A stretch of DNA of 64,000 nt, from assembly GCF_001625215.2 (NCBI RefSeq), contig NC_030381.2:52749214-52813213 (forward strand). Reading direction: 5' to 3'. The DNA comes from Daucus carota subsp. sativus (lineage: Eukaryota; Streptophyta; Magnoliopsida; Apiales; Apiaceae). Made by a program: the position numbers and the translations under genes. Below, one piece after another: positions 33,574-45,861 of the stretch. Each line of letters starts with the position of its first letter. The stretch's first letter is position 1. Under the pieces are notes generated by a model. That model saw only the letters and a list, made by a program, of their open reading frames with translations, was not told the origin of the DNA and did not search any database.

Positions 33574-36073
33574 ATATTGTGTAATTTTCATGTTTACATT
33601 GTTTATGTAGAATAACTGAGAAGCATATTTTTGTGTGTGTTCAGCTTTGTTTTCTGAGTAAGAATATCATCTTGAATGTGTTTTAAAAGGTACTCCTAGC
33701 TAAGAAGTGTGCATAAATGTGTGTTTCGAATAATGTAGCATAGTTCTGTGTCTGTGTTTTGTGTAGGAAAAAGGTGGGGGAAAGGGCAAGAAATGGAAGA
33801 TGTGGAGGAGTTCATCTGGGGATTTAGTGTCATCAGCTTGGAAGGGGTTCACAGGAAACCGTCATTATAGATCGATTACTTATTCGAACGGTTCTGATAT
33901 ATCATCAATTAGGGGTGGTGATCCTGCTTTCACTGCTGCTGTTGCTACTGTAGTTAGAGCTCCTCCTAGGGATTTCAAGGTTGTTAGGAAAGAATGGGCA
34001 GCCATTCGGATTCAAACAGCTTTTCGTGGATTTCTGGTATGTGTTTATTTTATTTACAATCTGATTAATTGTGTAGATGTTTAAAATTTAGTGGCGGTTT
34101 GAATGAAACTATGGTATGATCTTGTCATATTTCATTTGGTTATCAGTTTGTCTCTTAAGAAATGCGGCAATGTGTAGTAGAATTAGTAGGTTCCTTCATA
34201 CTGACTGTCAGAAAATTGCAAATACTTATTATAAAATCCAAGTAATTTCAATCATAAATATTTTTCTTGTAAGTGTTTTATCTTAAACAACCTCTATCTT
34301 CACAATAAGGTAAGATTATACATTTATCAGACTCTGACATGGGGCCAGCCTTATTAGGCATTCACCGGGAGCTGGATAAGAAGAAACTCTCTAGGACTTG
34401 CAATAAGAAGGGATATTCGTTTTGATCCTTTTACCTTAGTGTAACTGTAACCCTCTTCCGAGGGGGACACACCGAATACTGATGTAGTTTTATCTTGTTG
34501 TTTGTGAAATCCCTCCAGGTATAGAATTTACTGAAACTAGTGACAGATTATGTCCTGAAGCTCCCCAGTTTTTCATTACGCATTTAAATTGAACTGTCAG
34601 ATACTTTGTATGAGTGTCTGTTTTTCTATTCTAATATCTTCATGATGAAAAGATCGATATTAAATCTTAAATGGGTACAACGTGGCTGTCAGACAGTATT
34701 AGTATGGTTTTGAGCCACTTGATTATTAATTCAAGCTACTCCATATCGTATGATATGTAATTCTCTACTTGAAATGATAGCGGAGTTTAGTTGTTGCTTG
34801 CCAGTGCGTTTTTTTTTTTTACCTTAGTTTGTGGAGACGTCGAGCAGTTGTCTGTTATATATTTAGTTATTTTTATATGCCTTTTTCCTTGAACTTGCTA
34901 ATTGTAGATGTTTTACAGTGACCATAATTTATATTTTGATAGTTTAATATGGTGTTTAGAATTTGAGCAACTGTTCCTAATTTGATAAATGTGGTGAATG
35001 TAGGCAAGAAGAGCTTTAAGGGCCTTAAAAGCTGTGGTTAGGATTCAAGCTTTAGTATGAGGCAGACAAGTGAGAAAGCAAGCTGCTGTAACCCTCAGGT
35101 GTATGCAGGCACTGGTTCGCGTTCAAGCAAGAGTCAGAGCTCGACGTGTACGTATGTCCATGGAAGGACAGGCTGTGCACGACATGCTAAATGAACGCCG
35201 CAGCAAGGCTGAACTCCTAAAAGATGCTGAGGTACAATTTTTTGTTTATTTTCATCATTGAATGCTTCTTTTGAAGTCTGTTGTCAAACTAAAATCTCTT
35301 CTGGTCTTAAAAAAATATATTAAAAAAAAATCTCTTTTTACTTGTGTGACGATTCATCTTTCAAAAATTCAGGAGGGATGGTGTGACAGGAGAGGCACTA
35401 TTCAAGAAGTGAAAGCAAAGATAAAAATGAGGCAAGATGGAGCCTTCAAAAGAGAAAGAGCCCTTGCATATTCTCATGCTCAAAAGGTATATCAATTGCA
35501 AATTTGATCACTGAATGTTCTCTTACCAAATAAGGATCAAAATCTTAACTTCTTTCATTTCAGCAGCGGAAATCTATTCAAAGCTCTAACTCACAGACTA
35601 GTTTATTGATGGCATCCCCTAAAAATAGTTTGGGCTGGAGTTGGTTAGAGCGATGGATGTCAGCGAAACCATGGGAGAATCGACTAATGAATAAAGTTGA
35701 ATCTGATCCTCTAGAAGTAACTCCACCTCCTAAAGCCTACATAAACGACAATATCAAAGCTAGCATTTCAAAATCTTCGGAACCATGCTCTCTGAAAATC
35801 AGAAAAAACAATATAACCACAAGGATTTCAGCTAAACCTTCTATTACTGAGCAAAGCACTCGTTCATCTTCGAGTCCAAGCTCTGAATTTCATTGCAAGA
35901 GCTCAGCATCGCCTTCATTCTGCACATCGACGACTCTTTCCAGAAACAAAAACATGGCATCAAATAGAACTGGCGACAACAGTGTTAGCAAGCCAAGGTA
36001 TATGAACCCGACTAAAGCAGCTACCGCTAAACAAAGATATATGTCTCCTACAGCAGTCGTGTCCCGAGGATGA
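33216..36073 (+). CDS. IQD: IQ67-domain (IQD) calmodulin-binding protein with an in-frame TGA
   Basis: IQD proteins are plant scaffolds that bind calmodulin/CaM-like proteins and microtubules. Exons: 33216-33281, 33767-34036, 35004-35231, 35373-35486, 35564-36073, totalling 396 codons including the final stop. Features in order: N-terminal MGASGKWVKTIIG; IQ67 domain from EWAAIRIQTAFRGFLARRA through VVRIQALV and GRQVRKQAAVTLRCMQALV; the conserved EGWCDRRGTIQEVKAKIKMR block; a basic Ser-rich C-terminal half ending in the KPRYM / KQRYMSPT motif. At 35058-35060 (codon 131) a TGA replaces the Arg that relatives have in QALVRGRQVRKQ, most simply a CGA to TGA transition. Splice sites and the rest of the frame are intact, so the break is recent, an allele, or a sequence error. 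If real, a ~130-residue stub results. Confidence 0.85.
33420..33571. repeat. GA-rich tract and (GT)n microsatellite in IQD intron 1
   Basis: A GAGAGGTAGAGAG-type tract at 33425-33480 is followed by about twenty GT units at 33531-33571. This is likely to be length-polymorphic. Confidence 0.95.
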
Positions 36074-36089
36074 GCAAACAGCAACTGGT

Positions 36090-37405
36090 CATGAGATTTC
36101 TCCTGGCCATTGTGAAATCATATCGGATTCTGTTCCTGTCTAATGACTTGTTCTGTATAACTGAGCTGAGTAGATTATGTTCGGATTTAATTTTGTTCCG
36201 ACTTGAGTAGACCATTGGATGAAATTTAACTGATTTTTGTTATCATGCCATATGTAAACAGAATTTTTGACAACTGTAGCAATCTTTGCCTAGGAACAAT
36301 CCTCCATTGGTAAGAAATCCCAATGAGGATGTAAATTATTCTGTGAGCCGCCAATCAGAGCCATTGTTCATTAACCAGACATGATATCTCTTTGCAAGAC
36401 CTCTTGTGTATTCAATAAAAACATTAAATGGTTCATTTTATACCTTGCGACAGTCCTTTTAACTTAAATTTGGCAATAATTCTTTCAGTTAAATGTGTTG
36501 CAAGCAAGGTTCTAAAGATCTCTGATATATTGAAAAATTCTAATTAATCAATCATCCATTAATTCTTAAGAAAATTTACTCCAATTTGACTGAAAATTCT
36601 CCAACAGATTAGTTCCTATTCTCAATTTCTACAACCTATTCTCAATTTCTACAACCACGGTTACAAGTTACAACTTTGGATTTCAAAATACAAAAAATAT
36701 CAGGTACTCCATAATCTTCTAGCAAAAATGATTCTTACAGATTGAAGCTTAGTATGTCTAGAAAAGAAAGTAGATAACATATAAAAAAAAAAAAAAAGTG
36801 TAACAATATACTTCTACATACCAGAATCATAATACAACACAACCTTAATGTTTCAAGACACAACTACATACACGGTTATTTTGGAATGACACTGATAAAA
36901 CACAGAAACCATAGTGGTCTGAACATGAAGGTAAGCTTCATATGACACAAAGACACTAACAATAAGCAAGAACCCTTTTATAGAGATAACCGCAGCCGTT
37001 GTCGTTCAAGACTTCCAGACTCTAGAGACAGTACCTTCCTGGTTCCTGCAAAATGTACAGAACAAACATAAGCACCACAACCACAGAGACACCAAAGATG
37101 TCTGCAGAAGCTGAAACTGAAATGGAGAAAAGAAAATTTATTAATAATAATAGTGAACTATTAGATGATTCGATATCTTCAAGGGTTCATGACACATAAG
37201 CCTCCTTGCAACTTTCATCATCCCCTTCCCTTGCTGTATGACACAAATTATGCGATTAGCCATAAGAGGAAAGTAAAAAAAAATAAGTAAAAAAGTATGT
37301 AGTGATGATTTTTAAGGTACAGGGATGAAGTTGCAGAGACCAACCAATTTCCTTTACCAAAATGCAAACATAATATACCACTTCATTCATCTGTGTAAAG
37401 TTTAG
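36090..37405. other. Convergent 3' flanks of the IQD and HSF genes
   Basis: The two genes are tail to tail. An A-rich run lies at 36782-36797. The HSF 3' UTR probably extends leftward from 37410. No separate gene could be supported. Confidence 0.5.
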
Positions 37406-37409
37406 CCAG

Positions 37410-39179
37410 TCACGGATCCGACCTGAGATATTCCAACTGATCAACAAGGTCTTTTAGCCCATCAATATCCCAACTCAATGATTTTGCTAGATTGTCAACT
37501 TCCACTCTAGGCTGATCACTTGCTATAGCTTCATCTTTGTTCCCAATTCTAAGATCATCACCAAGTAATTCCTCCCACATATTTTCATTGAAGGCATCCA
37601 AGTACTCATCATCCGTAGGTACCTTTGGGACCCTGATATTATCACTTGACTCGTTATCCTCTGCAGCTGACAAGAATGACTCCATTTCAGTTTCAGCATT
37701 ACTGGCCGCTTCTTGCTGCTGACTTGTATAATCCGAAATTTGGTTCTCAAGATTGTCCACACTAGGGCTTAGCGTCAACCTTCTTTTCCTTCCAATCTCA
37801 ATTTTTTTTGGATCCACTCCATGCTTCTCCATATATTGCTGGAGGAATAGAGGATTGCGGATAGCCATGGCAAGGAAATTCATCATACTTTGTTGCTTAG
37901 CTTCTGTCGCCTGGATCCTATTATCCATCGCAATAATTAGATTCTTGGAATCCTGCTGCTGTTGGCGGAGCTTTACAACTTCTGCCATCAACATGTTCCT
38001 ATCCCTCCTTAATCTTTCAAACTCCCCATCAATCCCATAATGGCCTAATTCGACACAAGGTCCTCCTCCTTTTGGTTGCATCCCCTGTGATACATTCCTT
38101 CTCCTCTTTATCGTCTTCAGGAGATGCTTCTGCCCTCCCAGGAAACCCTCATGTGCAAATTCCCATCTATCAGGATCCACTTTTCTGAAACCCTATACCA
38201 ATTAGGCATATATAACTAAGTCAGAATCATAGTACTTCGCAAAAACAATGACACTACAAAGTTTCAACATCCAACAACATAATTATTAACACAAGACACA
38301 ACATCTTCTATTTGATTACAACATATATTTGATCAGCAACCAATGCACAACAATACACTCCCAATAGATGCCAGAATTGCATCGCAAATTATCACTATAA
38401 ACACGTTTTCGCATAGTCGATACATAATTAACATCATGACATGCTTAATTACCAGAAATACAAGTACTCATAATCACATATTTTATCAATACAAAAAGTA
38501 TATATGTTCAGCAATCAGGCCATTAAAAACAAAAGACCACACAATCTCATTCACTCCTGGTACTATCAGAGATGTTCAGTACAGTCACTCAATGTAACTA
38601 CTGGTCTGAAATTTAAACATATAATAATCACACTCAAAGAACATACATAAACACAAATTTCGAAAACCCCACATAATATTTTTATAATTCAAGCACAATA
38701 CAAAAGAAATATGAGATTTCTGGCCCAACCCAGCTGAAAATAACACAATCCAAGCACATCACAAGCACAAATTATCACAACAAAAGCACAAATCATGCAA
38801 AAACCCTAAAATTTTAAAGGGTTTGATCAGAAAGACTTACATAAGTATTGAGCTGGCGCACAAAGCTAGAAAAATTATTATGCTTGAAGAATTTAGGAAG
38901 CATGGAGACACAAAATGTGTGAGAGTCCCAAACAATGAAGCTATTCCTTGCTTGACTCCAAGAAACCACATCATCAGTATTAGGGTCCTCCACCATGTCG
39001 AAAATCTTGATCAAAAATGGAGGTGGGCCCACTTCATGTAGCCCTTCCATTGGCTGTGGTGTTGAAGAAGATGATGAAGAAGATGCAGGAGCAGGAGCAG
39101 ATTGATTACCATGTAACATTACAGCTTCTTCTTTCACCTTCACTTCCATTTCTTCTGCTTTATTCTTGAAATTTTCCAT
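37410..39179 (-). CDS. Class A heat-shock transcription factor (HSFA2/A6/A7 type)
   Basis: Minus strand, two coding exons: 39179-38841 and 38192-37410, joined ...[18 protein letters not shown] at the conserved intron position of plant HSF DNA-binding domains. 373 codons. Order: Ser-rich N-terminus; winged-helix DNA-binding domain (residues ~45-140, [15 protein letters not shown] ... [20 protein letters not shown]); linker; HR-A/B coiled coil ([19 protein letters not shown] and on) with the class A insert; bipartite-like NLS ([11 protein letters not shown]); AHA activation motif ([14 protein letters not shown]); leucine-rich C-terminus [12 protein letters not shown] resembling an export signal. 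It activates chaperone genes from heat-shock elements in the nucleus. FLIKI in place of the usual FLTKT at the domain start is a notable deviation. Subclass is not certain. Confidence 0.9.
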
Positions 39180-39301
39180 TTTTCAAGATTTTTTATTTTG
39201 TGATCTGGGTTTTTTTGGAATGATCAGAAACATTAGAGGGGATTTTATTTTATATTTTTTAATTTTTATGGTGAGGTGAGAGTAATGAAGAAGAGGAGGG
39301 T

Positions 39302-39331
39302 GTATAAGAGGCGGTGTGGAAAGTTCTAGAG
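39302..39331 (-). promoter_or_regulatory. HSF gene promoter: heat-shock element next to a TATA-like box
   Basis: GAAAGTTCTAGAGAA at 39319-39333 fits nGAAnnTTCnnGA(A/G), a three-unit heat-shock element. On the minus strand a TATA-like TTATACA (complement of 39302-39308) lies just downstream, about 120 bp before the ATG at 39179. The spacing suggests heat-inducible or autoregulated expression; this is inferred from motifs alone. Confidence 0.55.
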
Positions 39332-39389
39332 AAGGTGTTTTGCCCTTTGGTCTGAAATTTTGTACATGTGTCAAATCTTACTATCTTTT

Positions 39390-39945
39390 TTGACAAACAA
39401 AGGATTTTATTAATACGAATCGCAAATCCAACCGGGACAAATCCCCGAACTGTCAACTACAATCTGATTGTGAAACAAAGAACGAACTAAATAAATAGTC
39501 GTTTTGTTTTCAGATCGCTTAACAAATAGAATATTCATATTCTTTGATCTAAAAAGTATTACAATGATATCTCGAGCAATCCAACCTACATCACTTATGA
39601 AACTAGTAGTCTCGCAATTAACCTTCACGTAAGCATCATCTGTAGCCCAATGTTCAGAACTATCAGTCAAATCAACTGATCCTGGAGCACCAAACGTTCC
39701 CAAAACATGAACAATTATTTGTTGTGAAAGGTGAGCTCTTGCGGTATCCACCATCGTTCCGAAATCGATGCGAGTCTTACCGATCTCCCAAAATACCGTA
39801 TAAATCCTTTTCAGATTGATAATCGAACGACACATCAAGACACATAAAAATACGAAAACATAACACACTGACATCCCAAAAAAGGCACACACTAACATCC
39901 CAAAACGATGGGCACACAACCTTGATAACAAGGCACTCAAACAAG
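39390..39945 (-). pseudogene. LINE-like RNase H (RVT_3-type) relic
   Basis: An open frame of 176 codons (39940-39410) holds a C-terminal stretch with the look of plant LINE RNase H domains: DDAYVKVNCETTSFISDVGW, then IARDIIVILFRSKN and RSENKTTIYLVRSLF. It is followed on the minus strand by a short AT-rich tail with AATAAAA. The upstream half (MSALLSRLCAHRF...) is not recognised. The catalytic acidic residues are not all visible, so it is a decayed, 5'-truncated fragment. Confidence 0.45.
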
Positions 39946-39982
39946 ATTGGATTTTGGTTTTATTGAAAAACTAGTGAAATAA

Positions 39983-41799
39983 CTAGCGTAGAAACCCGTG
40001 CAAGGCACGGGTCTCTGATTTAAAATCACATTCTAAATTTGTTATTTAATTTATTTAACAAATTTAAATTTTGATACTTTTTTATTTTTGAAATATATAT
40101 TTATTAATTCATCTATTTTTTTTAATATATTTTTGTACTTGAAAAATGTAAATGATGCCAGATGTGAAATTATTGACAAAATTTATATATCGGTTAGACA
40201 AAAAAAGCTTGATGGTGTTCGACATGAGAAAATTAAACTTATATTCAATATCATATGTTACATCCACTTATGCTCTTTTTATTCAAGTGGTCGGACTATT
40301 TATTAATTTTAGATTGAAAATGAACATAAAGTTTTTATAATCGAATAATAATCAAATTCTCTTTCAAGTTGAGTGGACATTTTAAAATCATATAAGTGAC
40401 ATATTTCATCATGCACGTTAAGATATATTCATACACTCTTTTAAAGACGTTCTTGCGATCTTTGAAGAAGGATATTTCTAGTATCGATAATAGACTTTTT
40501 ACCAATGCTTCTACGCTGATCACGTTCTCTTTAATATCCACATCCTATTTATGGAAAAAAAAATCGTGCTCTTAGGGACAATTTTTATATTCTGTGTTAT
40601 GAAGGTAATCGTACATGTCTTGTCCCTAACTTTTGACCAATATCGAAATGAGATCTTCGATTTTCCTATGTTTGAAGATTTTAGACTTTTTAGTTGAAAA
40701 AAAAGAAGAAGAAGAATGAAATTAGGACCGTAAACAAACACAAATGTTTGTCAGGAACTCGACTCGACTCGGTTCATTGTCGAGTTCAAACAACAAAAAC
40801 TGTTCGTTAAGGAATTTGAGTAGAGTTTTATTATTGTGTAAATTCAAACTCAACCTTTAAACTCGTACTCGAGTTGGTTATAGATAAAAATAAATAATTT
40901 TTATTATATCTTTTTATATTTTTCTTGTACACTTTTTCCTTGCGATATTGGGTAATATTATATTGGAATTCATTTAATAAGTTTTTTTAAATTAATAATG
41001 TTAAATCAAAATTCTAGACGAACCAAAACTAAAAAAATAAAATAAAATATTGAAATTGTTTGAGGTGTTCACAAGTGATTCAAATTTGACTCATTTCGCA
41101 TAAAACTTAAACTCAAACAACATAAGTCTAATAACAAAAATAACAAACTTAACTTCACAATTGAATTTACATCTATTATTTATATGTAATGTCATAATAA
41201 AAAATTAAACTAATTTATATTATTTGAAAATTCTTACAACAAATAAAATTATGATATGATAAATAATGTGCATTTACGTAACAAAACATATTATATATAT
41301 ATATATAATAAAATCAAATTATATTATTCAATAATAATAATAATTAATATAAATACAATATATATTATGAGAGTGCTGTCTGATTTTAACAATCCCATAA
41401 CAATAATATTTAATCTATTTTTAACAATAATCATAAAATATTATCATATTTATTATTTTTTTGTTAAATAAGGATATAACAATAATTTTCTATAGGTTAC
41501 GTTTACCCATAGTCCTCTTTTAATATATGAAAATAGGATAACCGTAATATTATTTAAAAGTTATAATAAAATCAAAAGCATCTTAAAAGATTTACTGATT
41601 TATTAAGTTATGATCTTGCATTAAATTCTCGAGGATAGAGGTTTGAATGCTCACTACAATAAAATTAATCAATTTTTGCATTTATGATAAAATGGTGGCA
41701 TTTTTGTTATTTTTTGTTGAATAAGGATATGTTAGTCATTTCACAGCCATTTTATTGGCTCTTTTTGCCCCTTGTTCTCTTTTAATATACAGAAGTAGA
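39983..41799 (-). mobile_element. Probable non-autonomous Helitron, minus orientation
   Basis: Read on the minus strand it starts TCTACTTCTGTATATTAAAA after an A and ends CTAG before a T (39983-39986). The 3' hairpin ACCCGTGC-CTT-GCACGGGT (complement of 39994-40012) lies 7 nt before CTAG. A second start-like block (ATATATTAAAAGAGGACTA, complement near 41508-41528) suggests a nested or duplicated 5' end. The interior contains the GACTCGACTCGG-rich hAT-like remnant at 40755-40880. No coding exons. Confidence 0.5.
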
Positions 41800-41807
41800 T
41801 AGAGGGG

Positions 41808-42060
41808 ATGAGAGAGCGAAGGGGTTAATTGATGAGAAGATGAAGATCTGGGAGGCGGAGAAGTGACGGCTGAAACCCTAATACGGGAGTCGGCTCTCAA
41901 AACGAGAGAGAAAAGAAAACCTTAATAGGACAGAGGAAGTAATCTTAAGTATCTTAGTACATGATGATGTGTCTGCTGCGCAGGTTGGCAAGATATTTTG
42001 TGACTCGGAGGGGGTGTCTGGACTGTTCTACATAGTTCTTGCGTGATGCTTCACTGTTCT
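41808..42060. other. Unassigned transcribed-looking block
   Basis: GA-rich sequence resembling a plant 5' leader (41805-41945) is followed by a short coding-like stretch (VGKIFCDSEGVSGLFYIVLA-stop) after a CTGCGCAG acceptor-like site at ~41982. No family recognised. It may be a captured gene fragment. Confidence 0.25.
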
Positions 42061-42447
42061 TTCATCACTCAATTTTCTTTACCTGGTTTAGTGATAAATA
42101 AATTAAATATGAAACATGATTTCTACGATAAAAGTTGGGTTTTAGGTATTTTGGGCTGGAATTTAATCTAAAATTAATTTTTTGAGTAAATTCAAGGTAA
42201 GTCAAAATTTTGTGTTTAGGTCAATCGAAAAATTATCTTTAAAACAATTAGTAGTATTATATTAAAAGAGTGCACCTCCCATTATTGATCAACCATATTA
42301 TATGTTCTTCATTTTGCTAGAAAAATAATTTAATAACTATCATTAATGTCTCAAGTGACATATCACATGTTCATGTGAATATAAATTTAATTAATTTAAA
42401 AATGGAGAAGTCGAGTGGAATTTAAATTAATTTTGTTTAGAAATGTA

Positions 42448-42702
42448 TTCTCTCTGTTACTTTTTAGTTGTCACATTTTTATTTTTATTGGTCAAATTGA
42501 CTAATTTTTTATCATAGATTATAAGTCGCTCTTTCATTATTTTAAAAACTGAAAATTACATTTAAAATAGATTAAAAGTTATTTTCAATGACATATTTTT
42601 TTTTATTTTATCAATTGATAAAATATTAATATATTTCAGTCAAATTTGATTCATTTAATCGGGATAAAATTAAATGTGAAAAACTAAAAATAGACGGAGG
42701 GG
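42448..42702. mobile_element. Stowaway-like MITE
   Basis: Left end TTCTCTCTGTTACTTTTTAG; right end CTAAAAATAGACGGAGGGG is its inverse. TA flanks both ends. Confidence 0.7.
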
Positions 42703-43077
42703 TAGGAGTTAAGAAAATCTTGGAAGCACTAATGATACAACACTCTTGTTAGTCTCACGAGTCATGTCACACATGCGAGTCCGCTGCATATTTAGGTGAA
42801 ATTAATACTTATATCAATTTAATTGCCAGATACATGAGTTAACAAATCTTACAAGTAAGTAACATTTTGAAAAAAAAGAAAGTTTAAAAACAAATACACA
42901 TAACCCGTCTTTGGTACGAGAACACTGTAGTTATACTTATACCACAGCAGAACAATACAATAATTAAAAAAGTAAAATGTTTACAAACCAGTTCTTATGC
43001 ATTTTCTGAGAAAATGCAGAAAATCTATTTTGACTCTTCACACCAACAAAAAATTGATCCAACGCCCTAAATATAAA

Positions 43078-43292
43078 TAGTTGGCCTTTACTAACTGAAA
43101 CTAAGCCCAGCCCACTTAGAAATGTGGCCTAATATTACCCTCTCACATTTAAAAGTATTTGCTACTACCAAAACCAGCCCAGACTAGTTGGCCTTAACTA
43201 ACTGAAACTAAGCCCAGCCCACTTAGAAATGTGGCCCAATATTACCCTCTCACATTTAAAAATATTTGCTACTACCAAAACCAGCCCAGACC
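43078..43292. repeat. ~107-bp tandem duplication
   Basis: TTGGCCTT(T/A)ACTAACTGAA...CCAGCCCAGAC occurs twice with a period of 107 bp and only a few differences. Confidence 0.9.
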
Positions 43293-43331
43293 TTACCCGT
43301 GGCTATGTTGCTTTGAATGTGTTCCCTGTCA

Positions 43332-43674
43332 TTGGCCCCTGTTCGAGAATTAGTGGTTAGCTGTCAGCGGATTGAACTAGATGTTTTGATTAGCCGATTG
43401 AAATAGATGTTTTGATTATCGGATTGAATTAGCGTTTCATGTAAAACTGTTTGACAAATAGTTGTTTTTTTAGCTTTTTATGACACATACCAAAACCGCT
43501 AACCAAAAAACTCCTCAAAGTAGCTTTTTGAAAATTAACTTTTTGAGCTCAAACTTCTATTTCACTCCGTTAACTATCAAACACTATCATTAACGGATTG
43601 AAATGGTCAAACCTCTGACTTATCCCAAACCTCTAATTTTTTCTCAACCCGTTAACTTCCAAAACACGGCCATT
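43332..43674. mobile_element. hAT-like MITE
   Basis: Left end ATTGGCCCCTGTTCGAGAAT; right end CCAAAACACGGCCAT is its inverse. Subterminal AACCGCTAACC / GGTTAG and GTTAAC blocks are typical of GGCCC(T)GTTTGG-type hAT MITEs. The target duplication is not clear. Confidence 0.55.
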
Positions 43675-44097
43675 ATAATTATCTGCAATCGGCATTACTA
43701 GTATTCTCTGACACTTAAATTAGACAATTCAATTGTATAATAAAATAAAATTTTATTGCTTTTTACAAATTCGATTTTACTATGTATGCTACTCAATCAA
43801 AAAAATTTAAAACAATAATTTACACTATTAAGCTATATAAATATTTTATCAAAAATCAAATTAATTTGTAAATAGAACAGAATATTAAATTTGACTTTGA
43901 CTCATTTTAGGCCATTTATTTACACATTTACCTGCACACTGACATTATTTAAGCAACCGCCTCCATTGAGGCATCATTGACATTTGAACGGATCAGAGCA
44001 TCTCCAGAGCTCCGTTGTCAAAATCTGACTATTCATAATAAATTAATAAATCTACTTTGATATTAATATTAAATTAGTTATCCGCCCTAATCTTATA

Positions 44098-44317
44098 CTC
44101 CATCCGTTCCACTAGATTCTTTACGTTTACTGTTTACACGCATTTTAAGAGTTTTATAAAGCATACTTATATTATATATATATATTTTTTATAATTCAGA
44201 AAAAAAGTTTGAAATTTAAACTTTTATTCAAAAAAAATTAAAAATGAACTATATTTTACGAGAGTCTCAAAATACATGCAAACAGTGTACGTAAACTTCC
44301 TGGCGGTACGGAGGGAG
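44098..44317. mobile_element. Stowaway MITE
   Basis: Starts CTCCATCCGTTCCACTAGAT and ends GGCGGTACGGAGGGAG, with TA at both ends. Closely related to 21528-21753. Confidence 0.85.
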
Positions 44318-44531
44318 TACATATATTAAAATGTATTGACCAGAGTTTTATAAGTTATTAAATATTAAATATTTTTTTATTAAAATTATAAAATTTCACT
44401 TTGATTTCAATTAAAAAATTAATCTATAAGTTCAATTAATTTTTTATATTAATTTGAATTTGATAATTTTATTATTATTCAAAACAATATCTAGTTGCCT
44501 CAACTTTAATAACCTGACCAGTTTTCTTGTC

Positions 44532-45818
44532 GGGTTTTATATCAAACTGACCACCCATTTCGTCAAAAAATCTCACTTGACTTGACCCACTTCATTATTT
44601 ATACCCACTTCATTATTTATACCTTTTTACTTAATTATTTATAAAAATCAACCGTTTATTTTTTTACTACAAAACCACTTCGAGTACTTTCATAATAGTC
44701 CCTGATATTTATTAAAATAATTTGAGAATTTCTAAAGCAACTTCATTATTTATACCCACTTCATTATTTATACCTTTTTACTTAATTATTTATAAAAATC
44801 AACCGTTTATTTTTTTACTACAAAACCACTTCGAGTACTTTCATAATAGTACTTTCATAATAGTCCCTGATATTTAGTACAATTTATGTGTATTAGAGAT
44901 TTTTTTAGTAATTTTATTAATATTGTAATAAAAGTTCTATTAACAATATAAAATTTAATATAACTTCTTTTTATTATATGATTGAATTTTTAATAAATAC
45001 TTTAAGATTCTCCTAAAAATTTTAGGGGTAAGATAAATCAAATATTTGATTAAGTTTATTTAATAGATACATTAAGATTCTACTAAAAGTTTTACTATAT
45101 GTTTCTTTAATTATTTACATATAATATACGATTTTGTTATGTGTTCTTTTTAAATAAGGTAGATTTTGATTTAAAATAATTTAAAATATCTTAAGGTTAT
45201 CTGTGAATTGAGACTAGATATACACAAAAATATGTAAATTGATTTAAGTTGATGATTGATAGGTTGAGTTGTCAGAAATACCAAAAATAGAAGATATTTT
45301 AAAACTACTAGATTTGGATTCCAGATTATGTAATAATTTACGTTATTTACTTTACAGATGTGGAAAATACCAAACATAAAAGATATGAAAATATTCACAA
45401 ACAGATTTTGTCCGAAATTGCCCCTGTTGATATTAGATTTGGATATATTCTGATTGAATTTAAAAATGGTAATAAATATATTCTATCTAATGAATGAACG
45501 ACATCTAAGGGAGTTCTCTCGGTTCTCTTCATAGTAAGGTTCTCTCTCGAACCTTACTCTAGTTATATGATCATCCTAGCTATGTTCCTTTAGGAATTCC
45601 CAAATTATTTTAATAAATACTAGGGACTATTATCAAAGTACTCGAAGTGGTTTTGTAGTAGAAAAATAAACGATTGATTTTTTATAAATGTTTAAGTAAA
45701 GAGCTATGAATAGTGATGATATATATTTTGTTTATAGTGGCTTAAATGAGTCCGAAATTTTTTAGGTGAGTCAGGTGAGATTTTTTGACGAAATGGGTGT
45801 GAGTTTGATATAAAACCC
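44532..45818. mobile_element. Mutator-like element with ~200-bp terminal inverted repeats, 43 bp upstream of a TNL start codon
   Basis: Left terminus GGGTTTTATATCAAACTGAC; right terminus is the inverse (GAGTTTGATATAAAACCC, ending 45818). Similarity extends ~200 bp inward (CACCCATTTCGTCAAAAAAT, the CGTTTATTTTTTTACTACAA region, TCGAGTACTTT and CCCTGATATTTATTAAAATA). A direct 10-bp repeat TTTTCTTGTC abuts both ends (44522-44531 and 45819-45828). The left repeat contains a 151-bp tandem duplication (44589-44739, again from 44740). No transposase is recognisable. Long terminal repeats and a 9-11 bp duplication fit the Mutator superfamily. Confidence 0.8.
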
Positions 45819-45861
45819 TTTTCTTGTCTCCAAATCTTTCAGAAACTCTCATATCTGTTAC

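Noticed and set aside
37523-38040. Overlapping ORFs on both strands in the HSF second exon
   Set aside because: Other frames of the HSF coding sequence, which explains the region fully.
45171-45398. 75-codon minus ORF repeated at 51724-51951
   Set aside because: Lies in AT-rich transposon interior; identity is due to the block duplication, not coding constraint.
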